64,000 nucleotides of DNA from Scheffersomyces stipitis CBS 6054 (taxonomy: Eukaryota > Ascomycota > Pichiomycetes > Serinales > Debaryomycetaceae): positions 2,294,001-2,358,000 of the forward strand of contig NC_009042.1 of assembly GCF_000209165.1 (NCBI RefSeq), in the 5' to 3' direction. Below are positions 10,458 to 19,347 of the stretch, one piece after another (the stretch's first letter is position 1; every line of letters begins with the position of its first letter). The notes under the pieces are model-generated. The model had not been told where the DNA came from. It saw nothing but the letters and a program-made list of their open reading frames with translations, and searched no databases. A program made the position numbers and the translations under genes.

Positions 10458-11226
10458 CTTGTGTTTACTGTGATTCGATATTGACTTTGGTGAAAAATCC
10501 AGCTAACTAGTCCATAATATTTCTACATACTATGTTCAAAATTTTTACTATGCACCACACGACCTTAGCGAGTGCAGGACCAGGAGTGGAGAGAGACTAT
10601 CAGCTGAGTTGGCTATGTGAAGACTGGAGATTAATTGAAGGCTCAGCTTCTGAATGTGATTTATTTGATTGTTTTGAGAGCTTCATAAGGGCCCTTTACT
10701 AGTCAGACACTCTTTGAAATAGTACTGAAGTCTTCAATATAGTGGACTCCTGTATATACTCAATATTCCTATAATAAAGAAGTATAGGGTAATGAAGCCT
10801 ACGGTGACATGATTGTAGAGATCTGATATGGCAACATATGATATGATGCTAATGTCGTCATGTTCTTTGTATTGTTCTGTCAATTAAAGAAGTGCTGGTA
10901 TAAAAATGTTCTGAAATTGAGCTCTTCTTTCTCATTCTAACAGTGCAATGGCCGTGCAGATCCACCATATAATGGCAATGACATTTTGCCGAGATAAACA
11001 AGCATTTCACAGTTTCCAGCTGTGTCGTCATTTATTCCTTCTCTAGAAACTTGTCCCACTCCCTGTGGCTACTTCATCTACAATCTCTTTCTCTGTCGCT
11101 TTACTATGACTGGCTGCTAAAAACACCTATCTGCAGGTGCTGCAGCACTATCAAAAAATTACAGAGATGAGTTTAACCAAATTTGAATCTAATCATTGAA
11201 TCTAATCTTCACTTTCGTCCACAGCC
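10458..11226. promoter_or_regulatory. CAF20/TMA16 divergent promoter
   Basis: This 769-base region has no gene. Near TMA16, an RRPE-like run AAAAAATTA (11153-11161) is followed by GAGATGAG (11164-11171), one mismatch from the PAC core GCGATGAG. The pair sits 55-75 bases before the ATG, the usual spacing for ribosome-biogenesis genes. A CTGCAGGTGCTGCAG palindrome lies at about 11131-11145. Confidence 0.5.
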
Positions 11227-11772
11227 ATGCCGTTAGCTCACAACCTTTCAAAGGTCACCAAGAACTTGTCCAAGTCTACTGGATCCATACATATTAAAGG
11301 AAGAAAGTTCAAACAGTTGAACAGAGCGACTTTGAGAGACAAAAAGCTCACAGCCAAAAGAGCCAAGTCCATAGAACAGAAGGAAAATGACATGGCCAGC
11401 ATTTTTTTCTTGCAGAAGTTGATTAACGACGACGACGACTTCAAGAAAGTCGAAACCTTCTCTCTCGCTGAGATGAAGGCGTTTGTTGAATTGTTCATCT
11501 CCAGATTTGACGATGAGTTACAACAGTTGAGAGAAGAAAGAAGACCAGGTAGACCTCAGACTAATAGACAGCAGATCTTGGAGGAAAAAGTCAAGTATGA
11601 TAAACGTATATATGCCACCGGTTTCAAGACACCAGACTTGACCGACAAGGCTACTGTAGAAAGATTGAGATTGTGGAACGGAACGACTGGTGGTGCTACT
11701 GTCATGAAGTTTGTCTTGCTAACCAAAGACATGCAACTGTTACCAACAAAAGAAGTCACCATGGATGAGTAG
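11227..11772 (+). CDS. TMA16: Translation machinery-associated protein 16
   Basis: Tma16 is a small protein that associates with late pre-60S and 60S ribosomal particles. The 181-residue product starts MPLAHNLSKVTKNLSKSTG and contains HIKGRKFKQLNRATLRDKKL, with KGRK and the RAT-R segment diagnostic of the family. A helical middle (LAEMKAFVELFISRFDDEL), RPGRPQTNRQQILEE and the closing DLTDKATVERLRLWNGT also match. Length equals the S. cerevisiae protein (about 178). RRPE/PAC-like elements upstream fit co-regulation with ribosome biogenesis. The start is the first ATG of the frame. Confidence 0.92.
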   Translation: MPLAHNLSKVTKNLSKSTGSIHIKGRKFKQLNRATLRDKKLTAKRAKSIEQKENDMASIFFLQKLINDDDDFKKVETFSLAEMKAFVELFISRFDDELQQLREERRPGRPQTNRQQILEEKVKYDKRIYATGFKTPDLTDKATVERLRLWNGTTGGATVMKFVLLTKDMQLLPTKEVTMDE

Positions 11773-12203
11773 ACTTTAAATTAGCATAGATGTATATTAG
11801 AAACAGACGATCATAAGACTAAAAGCTTGTAGACGATTTTGTAGTATTTTTCAAAGATTTTGTGGATTCCAACAGTCCACGCTCTTTCATAAAACCAAGA
11901 GTAACATATTCAAAGCAGATATCACTTACAAGCATTTACTTTTACAAATCATAATGTTTATTATACTTTAACAGCTATAGCCTGTCATACGAATCAAATT
12001 GCCAAAGAACAACCGGGTGGAGAATAATAAATACCAATAATCCACTGTCCAATCCTAACCTTCTCCTAATACCAAATTTGTCTCAAGTCCAACCCGGGTC
12101 ATAACGGCATGTCTGCGACCCAAAACTTGTAAGAATCGTAAAAAAATGAAAAATAGAAAACGTAGCCAAAATATGTCCATTCTGCATTGCTGTGGTTCAC
12201 TTA
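11773..12203. other. Convergent TMA16 3' region
   Basis: About 430 bases between convergent stops, AT-rich near TMA16. A short inverted or repeated CCGGGT/ACCCGGGT motif lies at about 12010-12100 (cccgggtc). No gene seen. Confidence 0.5.
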
Positions 12204-15200
12204 TTATTTCCACAAGAGACTCTTCCAGAATGAAGACGACTTCTTTTCTTCTGGGACAACCTCATCTGCAACTGGAGCGACAGTAACAAGCTGTGGTGGT
12301 ACCGCTTCAACTGGTTTTTGGTGATTAATCAACTTTTGCTGTTTTTGAAGGTCTGGAATCTCGGCTGAATCCAACCACCAATTGATTCCAACCAAAGAAA
12401 GCAACACGGCACCTGCCGTTGCAAAGAAAGACTTGACAAACTTACGGAAAGACTGTTTCTTGTTGTGACGGTTTCTCGCCAAGATGAAATACTTCTTGTC
12501 TTCGTCGAATTTGCTTCCTACCAACTTCCAACCCTTCTTCTGCAACTTTTTGAAGTGTTTAACGAACTTAGTCAATTCCTGTTTATCGAATTTGTCCAAG
12601 ATGCCAAACACATCTTCTTCAGGAAGCTTCCCAATCGACTTTTTGTGGAATGGAATAGTTTGTCCATCCAAACTCCACAATAAATACTCCACTTGGTCTC
12701 TTCCATGATGCGTATTGGCATCCAATGGATTGAAGAAGTTGTTCGATTCAATAGATCTGTGGGAATTGTACATACTGTTACTCCATTCAAATGCCTTGGA
12801 TTCTCTGAATTCTCGCTCTTGGTCTAGCTCCTTTTCTTTTTTGACTCTTTGCAAGAACTCTTCGAGAGTGCTCTTGTCAATGGCAGGAGTTTCTACAGTA
12901 GCAGTCTTTGAAGTCCGCTTCTTTTGAAGTTTCACGTCAGTCTCGGATTCAATTTGTGAGTCTTGTGAATATTCCTTGACAGTTTCGCTATCGTGTAATG
13001 CTGCACTGACTGCCTTTCTAATAACAGCGTCGTCTTCATCTTCATGTACAATTCTTCCGCGTAATTGTTGTGAAGATTCCAAATCAACAGGGTCTTCATT
13101 CTTTACCAACAAAGACAAAACTCGCTCGGAATCATTATAGTCAGATTTAGCTGGTTCGACAACGTTCTCAGTTTCTGCAGTTTTGATATCATTCATTCCA
13201 ATGTTGGCATTTTCAGAAGTACATATAATTCTTTGCTGCAATTGAGGTTCTCTATTTTCTTCATACTCAATAGTCTCAATGAACGCCTTGTAGATGTCTT
13301 CGACATCCAAGCTTGACAATTTCTTGTTCACGTTGTTGGATTTGATTTCGTACAACTGCTGCAAGAAATTAGGATAATAGTCGATGGAAATGTTAAACTC
13401 CTTCAAGCTCTCAATAAAATCTAACATTACAGGATACTCATACGAACTCTTGTCTAAAGTGGATGTATAGCCTCTCAAGATGCCGTCAAATTCAGATCTT
13501 GTTAAGTTCCAGATACCACTCTTGTTGATCAAGTTCAGTTTCACCAAGAAATCTTCAAGATACTTGAACGAATCGTTTACTAATGTGCTGTTCTTGCCAA
13601 TCAATGAAGAATCATGTTTGTGAACCATCTTTTCAAACTCTTTCCTAGATTCATACTTGACGAATTCTTCACCATTGAGCAAAACATTGTCCAAAACAAA
13701 TGAGTTGTCGTGGTTATGTTTGAAAAGAACAGACAAATTACGGAATAACTTACTCCAGATGATCTTCTTGGTTATGCTAGCTGAACCATTAGCCAAATTG
13801 TTCAATTTCTGAAGAATCTCGAAAGCAGGTACACTAGCAAACTTTTGAATTCCCATTTCTTCCTTCAATTGTAACAATTCTACAATATACTCTTCCAAGA
13901 AGAAATCCTCGGGAATCTGTTTGTAGACTTCATCAACTTGCTTCTTCTTCTGAGGCAAAACCTTGTTTTCAAAATCCTCAAACACTTGTTGACTGTGAAT
14001 CAAGCTATCCAATGGTTCAGTATATCCACCATTCATGTCAAAAAGATAGTTCAATCTTCTGCTCAATCTGACAAAATCATATACATTCTTATTGTTCATT
14101 CTTGAACTTGGATTTGAATTTGGCAAGTCATTGAGGAATTCATTAGTTCTCCAATCTAACAAAGATTTGACTTCTTGGACAGTAGCCTCCTTGAAAGGCT
14201 TCTTCAATTCATCCGTTCTCAAGATTTCAAGTTCGTTAGAGAACTTGTGCAATTGCAAATCGTCTGGAATTTGGACGTAAGGTTTGCTTTCAGATTCAGC
14301 AGTCTCAACATTATCCAATTTCTTGGAAGCAATTTTCTTCTCGATATCATCAAATACTCTTTGACTGTGAATCAAAGTATCCAAGACGGCAGTGTGGCCA
14401 CCATTCAAGGTGAACAAACGCGTCAAACGTTTGCTCAATCTCATGAACTCATAAACATTGTCCTTGCACAATCTTGAGTCAGGATTCGAATTCGATAAAC
14501 CATGATAGACTTCATCAATTCTAGAATCCAACAACAAGTTTATCTCATCTGCAGAGCATTCTTTATATGGTCTCTTTAATTCGTCTTCCGAAAAGATTGT
14601 CAATTCGTCAGAAAATTTGTGGAGTTCCAATTCTTCTGGAAGTTGAACATACAGCTTTGGCTCAGGAACGTTTTCTTTCTCAAAGGTAGAAAGAAGATTG
14701 TCCAAATGTTCAGTGTGACCAGCATTGTACTCGAATAGTTTTTCAAGTCTCTTCTGCAACTTGATGAACTGGAAAACATTCTTCTTGTTCATCCTGGAAG
14801 AGAATGAACTCTGCCCATCAGCATAAACTTCGTTGATATTATACTCCAAGCTGCAGAGAATGTCATTACTTGTAAAGAGCTGGAAGTCTCCTTCCAATAT
14901 ATCATCTCTTAGAATTGTCAATTCGTCTACAAATTGATCCAATCCTAAATTAGCAATCTCAGCATTAGAAGCTTCTACAGGAACTGATTCTAATTCTGGG
15001 TCTACTTCAGTAGACTTGATGGTTGAGGATCTGGGTGCTTCTCTTGTGTACATCCAAGTTCTGAATTGATCGTCGTATAAAATTGTCTCCAAGATCAGAA
15101 AATCCGTCCAGGGAATTCTTTTCACCAACTGATTGATCGCAGCTTCTATTTCAAGGTATTCTGGTTCGTCTAAATCAATCTTAGCAAACTCAAGAATCTC

Positions 15201-16658
15201 ATCTTTCGACAAGTCCTTGAACGAAGTGACTTTGATCAACTTCAAGAGGCTGAACGGGAAATTCGATTCCCAAATCTGGGCCAATTCGTAGTTGTGAACT
15301 GGATCTTCCAAGCTATATGGCTTTCCGTCGATGATTTCTCCATTGGCAGCTACCAAGTATTTGCCAGCCTCTTCCAAGGAGATGAAACCACTATTGAAAA
15401 GCGATAAGAAGATGCCCAATACTTTTGTAGCAGCCAGGCTAACTAAAGGATCTTTACTTTTAGTTTTTTCAAACAACAGAGGTGCTAAATCTACAAACGA
15501 GTCTGTGGGATCGACTTCTTTCGTAGCCACAAGTAAATCCAAATAAGGAATTACCGAATCAATCAACACTTTGACTTTTGCTGTTTCACCAGAAGCTTGT
15601 CTTATTCTGGAGTTGATCTCAGCAGCGTGTTTGTCTTTAAGTATCGTTGTCAAGTGGCTGATGGTGAGTTCTGGACATGTCGCCAAAATATTGCTCAAGC
15701 CCTTGTAGCGATTGATTTGGATCAAAATCCTAAAGAAGTTCGAATCCATAACCGAGTAGGTATTGACAAATTGGTTGAACTGGTCCAAAGTCTTTTTAAT
15801 TTCAGACGATAGTTGAGGCAATGAATTCAATTTCAGGAAACTGAACTCTCGATCCAACGAGTGTAATTCGTTCAAATAGTTGCCAATGCCATTCTTGTAC
15901 AATTCTACCAATACCAAGCGATTCTGGACGGCTGGAATGAGCTCATTGGTCAATAAGGTTGGGAAGCTTGGATCGTGTGTGAGATAGCTCAACAATCTTT
16001 CAAACATATAGTTGTACACAGCATGGCTGTTGACGTCGATGGAGTTGATCTTGTTGTTCTGGTAGTAGTTCTTGAAGATATACAATGAGTTCAATAACTC
16101 GATCGATGTCAATTGGCCAAACTCGCGGATCTTGTTCGTGTATGACTTTTGGATAAAGGTCTGGAATGTCTGTAACTCATGGAAGTAGCGCAGAACAAAA
16201 TCCAAATAAGCTCTCGTTTCCGAGTCGTTGATCTTCTTTGCAGCATTGACAGTATTGGAGCCCTTGTTTGTTGCAACGATATCGCCTTCGATGTCTTTGA
16301 TCGAATCCCAGATAATTTTCGTTTCTACGGTAGGATGTTTAAACGTGACTACATCATCGAGCGTGAAGCTGTCCAGCAGCAGTGATTTCCTGGGAGTTTT
16401 CTTGAGGGAGATCAAGTCGATCTCGTAGTCGATATCTTTGTCAAACGAGGAAGTGGCAAACCCTTTAAACAAAAACGGCTGGTGTGCTACAACGTAGGAG
16501 AATCCAATGCCAGAAACAGAGCCAGAGCCACATCTGGAGTCTGAGGTAGATATGGCAGAAGAGACGGTCACTACAGACGCAGAAGTGGATCCGGTCCACA
16601 TACGCGTCCGCAAGACGTTTCTTCTGGCGTTTTTGAGGAGGAGTTGTTTCAGAAGCAT
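12204..16658 (-). CDS. Large unrecognised mitochondrial membrane protein with four ~100-aa repeats
   Basis: I do not recognise this 1484-residue protein. The N-terminus (MLLKQLLLKNARRNVLRTRM) is rich in Leu, Arg and Lys without acidic residues and looks like a mitochondrial presequence; a possible cleavage region is near FKGFATSS (about residue 65). Residues about 100-560 are helical. Four diverged repeats follow at about 569-652, 672-776, 797-897 and 914-1006. Each has an LHKFSDELxI-type opening, a central region with SRMNxKNVYxFxRLxxRL, and an NGGHTxxLDxL close. A charged linker leads to a conserved-looking block (EYLLWSLDGQTIPFHKKSIG, near 1330) and one hydrophobic segment, FFATAGAVLLSLVGINWW (about 1407-1427), before a short tail. 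This suggests a matrix-exposed, inner-membrane-anchored protein, possibly tied to mitochondrial gene expression; that role is a guess. Confidence 0.75.
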   Translation of the reverse strand: MLLKQLLLKNARRNVLRTRMWTGSTSASVVTVSSAISTSDSRCGSGSVSGIGFSYVVAHQPFLFKGFATSSFDKDIDYEIDLISLKKTPRKSLLLDSFTLDDVVTFKHPTVETKIIWDSIKDIEGDIVATNKGSNTVNAAKKINDSETRAYLDFVLRYFHELQTFQTFIQKSYTNKIREFGQLTSIELLNSLYIFKNYYQNNKINSIDVNSHAVYNYMFERLLSYLTHDPSFPTLLTNELIPAVQNRLVLVELYKNGIGNYLNELHSLDREFSFLKLNSLPQLSSEIKKTLDQFNQFVNTYSVMDSNFFRILIQINRYKGLSNILATCPELTISHLTTILKDKHAAEINSRIRQASGETAKVKVLIDSVIPYLDLLVATKEVDPTDSFVDLAPLLFEKTKSKDPLVSLAATKVLGIFLSLFNSGFISLEEAGKYLVAANGEIIDGKPYSLEDPVHNYELAQIWESNFPFSLLKLIKVTSFKDLSKDEILEFAKIDLDEPEYLEIEAAINQLVKRIPWTDFLILETILYDDQFRTWMYTREAPRSSTIKSTEVDPELESVPVEASNAEIANLGLDQFVDELTILRDDILEGDFQLFTSNDILCSLEYNINEVYADGQSSFSSRMNKKNVFQFIKLQKRLEKLFEYNAGHTEHLDNLLSTFEKENVPEPKLYVQLPEELELHKFSDELTIFSEDELKRPYKECSADEINLLLDSRIDEVYHGLSNSNPDSRLCKDNVYEFMRLSKRLTRLFTLNGGHTAVLDTLIHSQRVFDDIEKKIASKKLDNVETAESESKPYVQIPDDLQLHKFSNELEILRTDELKKPFKEATVQEVKSLLDWRTNEFLNDLPNSNPSSRMNNKNVYDFVRLSRRLNYLFDMNGGYTEPLDSLIHSQQVFEDFENKVLPQKKKQVDEVYKQIPEDFFLEEYIVELLQLKEEMGIQKFASVPAFEILQKLNNLANGSASITKKIIWSKLFRNLSVLFKHNHDNSFVLDNVLLNGEEFVKYESRKEFEKMVHKHDSSLIGKNSTLVNDSFKYLEDFLVKLNLINKSGIWNLTRSEFDGILRGYTSTLDKSSYEYPVMLDFIESLKEFNISIDYYPNFLQQLYEIKSNNVNKKLSSLDVEDIYKAFIETIEYEENREPQLQQRIICTSENANIGMNDIKTAETENVVEPAKSDYNDSERVLSLLVKNEDPVDLESSQQLRGRIVHEDEDDAVIRKAVSAALHDSETVKEYSQDSQIESETDVKLQKKRTSKTATVETPAIDKSTLEEFLQRVKKEKELDQEREFRESKAFEWSNSMYNSHRSIESNNFFNPLDANTHHGRDQVEYLLWSLDGQTIPFHKKSIGKLPEEDVFGILDKFDKQELTKFVKHFKKLQKKGWKLVGSKFDEDKKYFILARNRHNKKQSFRKFVKSFFATAGAVLLSLVGINWWLDSAEIPDLQKQQKLINHQKPVEAVPPQLVTVAPVADEVVPEEKKSSSFWKSLLWK

Positions 16659-17432
16659 GGCGGAACACTGTCCAGAAGAAGTAGTGGTGAAGGGAAAGAG
16701 AAATGAGAAGGAGTGTTATCTAAATCACAGGTGTGATTATTTTGGGTTAGGGAGAAAAACAGTGTGGGGGAGGGGAGAGATAAAGAGAGGAGTTAACAGG
16801 TCGAGTTTGGCGATAGGCAAAAAATGAGAGCAGACGGATTTCGACCACGTAGAGAGAATCGTGCCGTTGTGTAGATGTCAAACCGAACCGAACAAGCGCA
16901 TGTCCAGCTGGGAAGTGTGATAATGGAGTGGTGGTCGTGGTAGGTGGAGATAAGGAATGCTCGCTTCCGTTCGGGATTATTGATTAGCCAGTGGTGGGAA
17001 GGAGAGCGTGGTACAAAGACGAGAGGATAAATGTAGAGGATGGTTTGATGTAGCAGTCTTTCGACTCAGAGTAACTACAGAGGTACAGAAATAGTGGGAC
17101 AGAATGGAACCGAACAGAATTAAACAGAACAGAATTAAGCAGAATAAGCAGAGTAATGAGAATATGCGATAAAAAAATAGGACTTAGAAATAGAGTAAGA
17201 TAACGGAGGAGACAACAGAGTGGATAATTGTACGAGACAGCAAGCCAAACAGTAGACGAGGATGACAGACATTATAGTTTGAGCAACGTAAAGTCATACG
17301 ACGGTGGCTGTTGAGAGTTGAGATAAACTGTCTTCGATACAGTTTATTTTGCACTGTTCTGTAGATACTGAACTCTCAGAAGCATTTTTAACTATTACAA
17401 CTATCTGAAGTTCTTCACATAAACTCATACAA

Positions 17433-17482
17433 TTCTACTTCTACTTCTACTTCTACTTCTATTTCTATTTCTACTTCTACAT
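17433..17482. repeat. TTCTAC/TTCTAT microsatellite
   Basis: About eight tandem hexamers TTCTAC with TTCTAT variants in the upstream region of the RGS2-like gene. Confidence 0.9.
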
Positions 17483-19327
17483 TACTAATGCTAAATAGAG
17501 AATAAAGTTGTCTATTGTCTTTCATCCCGGGGCAATAATGACATAATATCTCTTCCGGTGCAATTGGAGCATTTCTTAAATCTACACATTCTAACCTCTA
17601 CAGACCAAAGATTTACTTGTACTTCACTAAGACTACGTGAGTGCATATTACCTACACATTCACTTCCACACATTGTTCTGCTAGAGAAGACTTCTACAGA
17701 AGATTCTACCACATATTGCTACACTAACTAAATACGCTAGAATTAACGAAGCCAGTTCCATGGTTCGGCTATTCTGGCTCTGTTCAAGTTTCTGGTTCTG
17801 GCTCTGGCTCTTCCGTGGTTACACGATGTAACGAACCGATAACCATGTTTCACTCCCCAATGCTCCCCTTGGCTGTCTCCTTTTTTTGATATCGGCACAA
17901 GATGAAATTCCGACCCTGCGACAGACGCCCCCTTAATCCAGCTTCGACGTTGGGTTTCGGGCATATACCCCCTTAATGTCAGACGCCAAACTAGCCAGAT
18001 TAGGATGTCAAATCACGTCTCAGTGCTGCTAGATCCGCCTCTGGCAGCTCTTGTCACCACCTCACTGGAATTGTTGAATTGTCTCCCAATTAATCTCAAT
18101 TACACTCAGACCAGCCCACACATTATTTTTATGTACACTCTAAATCTCACGCGACCAGATCACAACTTGTGGAGAACAGGATCGGGTGATATTCCCATAC
18201 ACAATAGTGATTCCTACAAAATGCCTTAGCATACCAGCCTACGGGACATGACGATAGCAGCCATTGTGATCCACGGCGACACGACGTAAACTGCAACCCT
18301 CGTCAAATCTCCCACCGAATTACACACTCTGGTGGCAAGGTCCGTCACACGGTCACGTGAATATGTCGAATTCGTCCAGTGGTGAAATTATGCTGCAACA
18401 TCCTTGTCCCCGCTATTGTAATCTAGTGCAGCAACTGCTTTGTCTTTGCCTTCAGTTTGCATTGGCCCATTACCTGGCACGTCCACGCGGCCACCGATTG
18501 CAACTGTCTTATCCGTGGTTATATGTCAAAGTCCAGCCCAGGCACCGACCCAGGCACGGAGGCGACAGTGACGTTTTCTTTTTTTCCGACGTCCTCAAAT
18601 GCAGCCGTCCTAGCCGTTGCACAGTGGAGCGAGCACCATACAGCCTCAGGACAAGGTCAATACTACCAGAGTGTTTGTGTTGGGAATTTGTTTCACCAGG
18701 CTACAGCGACTTTCTAGAAGTGTTCCTAAGCTAGGCAAAAGGTGTGCATGCAGGCTGCAGAAAAAGAAATTTTCCGCCATCATCGCATCACGTCGGGCAA
18801 AAAGAAATTTTTTCTCCAGAACCGTTAGCGAAAATCAGTCAAGTATACAGAACAAATTCCATCTTTATTCTATTGGCATCTATATGCAGTGCGGCATATG
18901 GTCAATATCACTTTTGCCAGTGTCAATATATATTTGTCATTTATCACCAGTTTGAATTTTCGGTTCAGCCGTTCAGACCTTCTGCCTCCTGGTTTCATAT
19001 TTCCAAACGGTACATCCGAAGATTAACTTGTTAACGAGCCACAGAGCATCGTAATAGTATATCATTCATATTCACGACAGTCTGAATAGTGTCAAATTTA
19101 ACATTTGTCTAGATAAACTCTTTCTATTCGACAACAGCTGAGTATCCCTAGAGTCACACATACACAGCCATATCAACTACTGTTATTATACTATTGGTAG
19201 CAGTGTTATAACTATTGGTGCCAGTATATATTTCAGCGTCCGTTTGATCACATCGCACTGATTTTTCAGATAATCCATCTTGATCAATTTTCACAGCCAG
19301 TCCAGCACAACAAATTCGTCCACATAA

Positions 19328-19342
19328 ATGCCTTGCCAATAG
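19328..19342 (+). promoter_or_regulatory. Four-codon uORF before the RGS2-like gene
   Basis: ATG CCT TGC CAA TAG ends 5 bases before the main ATG at 19348. The uORF start has T at -3 and the main start has A at -3, so most scanning ribosomes would be expected to pass the first. Confidence 0.6.
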
Positions 19343-19347
19343 ACACC

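Larger units (their letters stand above)
16659..19347. promoter_or_regulatory. 2.7-kb gene-free divergent region
   Basis: No supported gene. Contents seen: a near-palindrome AATCACA-GG-TGTGATT at 16723-16738, close to the mitochondrial-protein start; an AACAGAATTAA repeat patch at about 17110-17155; a TTCTAC microsatellite (17433-17482); two CCCCCTTAAT copies (17928, 17968), each containing the STRE core CCCCT; a CACGTG E-box at 18354-18359; and two AAAAAGAAATTTT-like copies at about 18761-18815. It probably serves as a long promoter and leader for the RGS2-like gene. A non-coding RNA is possible but not shown. Confidence 0.5.

Noticed and set aside
17743..17964. 73-residue minus-strand frame
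   Set aside because: No conserved motif; it lies across the CCCCCTTAAT promoter-like repeats and has no ATG context or family resemblance.
18357..18734. 125-residue open frame upstream of the RGS2-like gene
   Set aside because: It begins with GTG, is Cys/Arg/Pro-rich in a way typical of random frames, and overlaps another open frame in a different phase.
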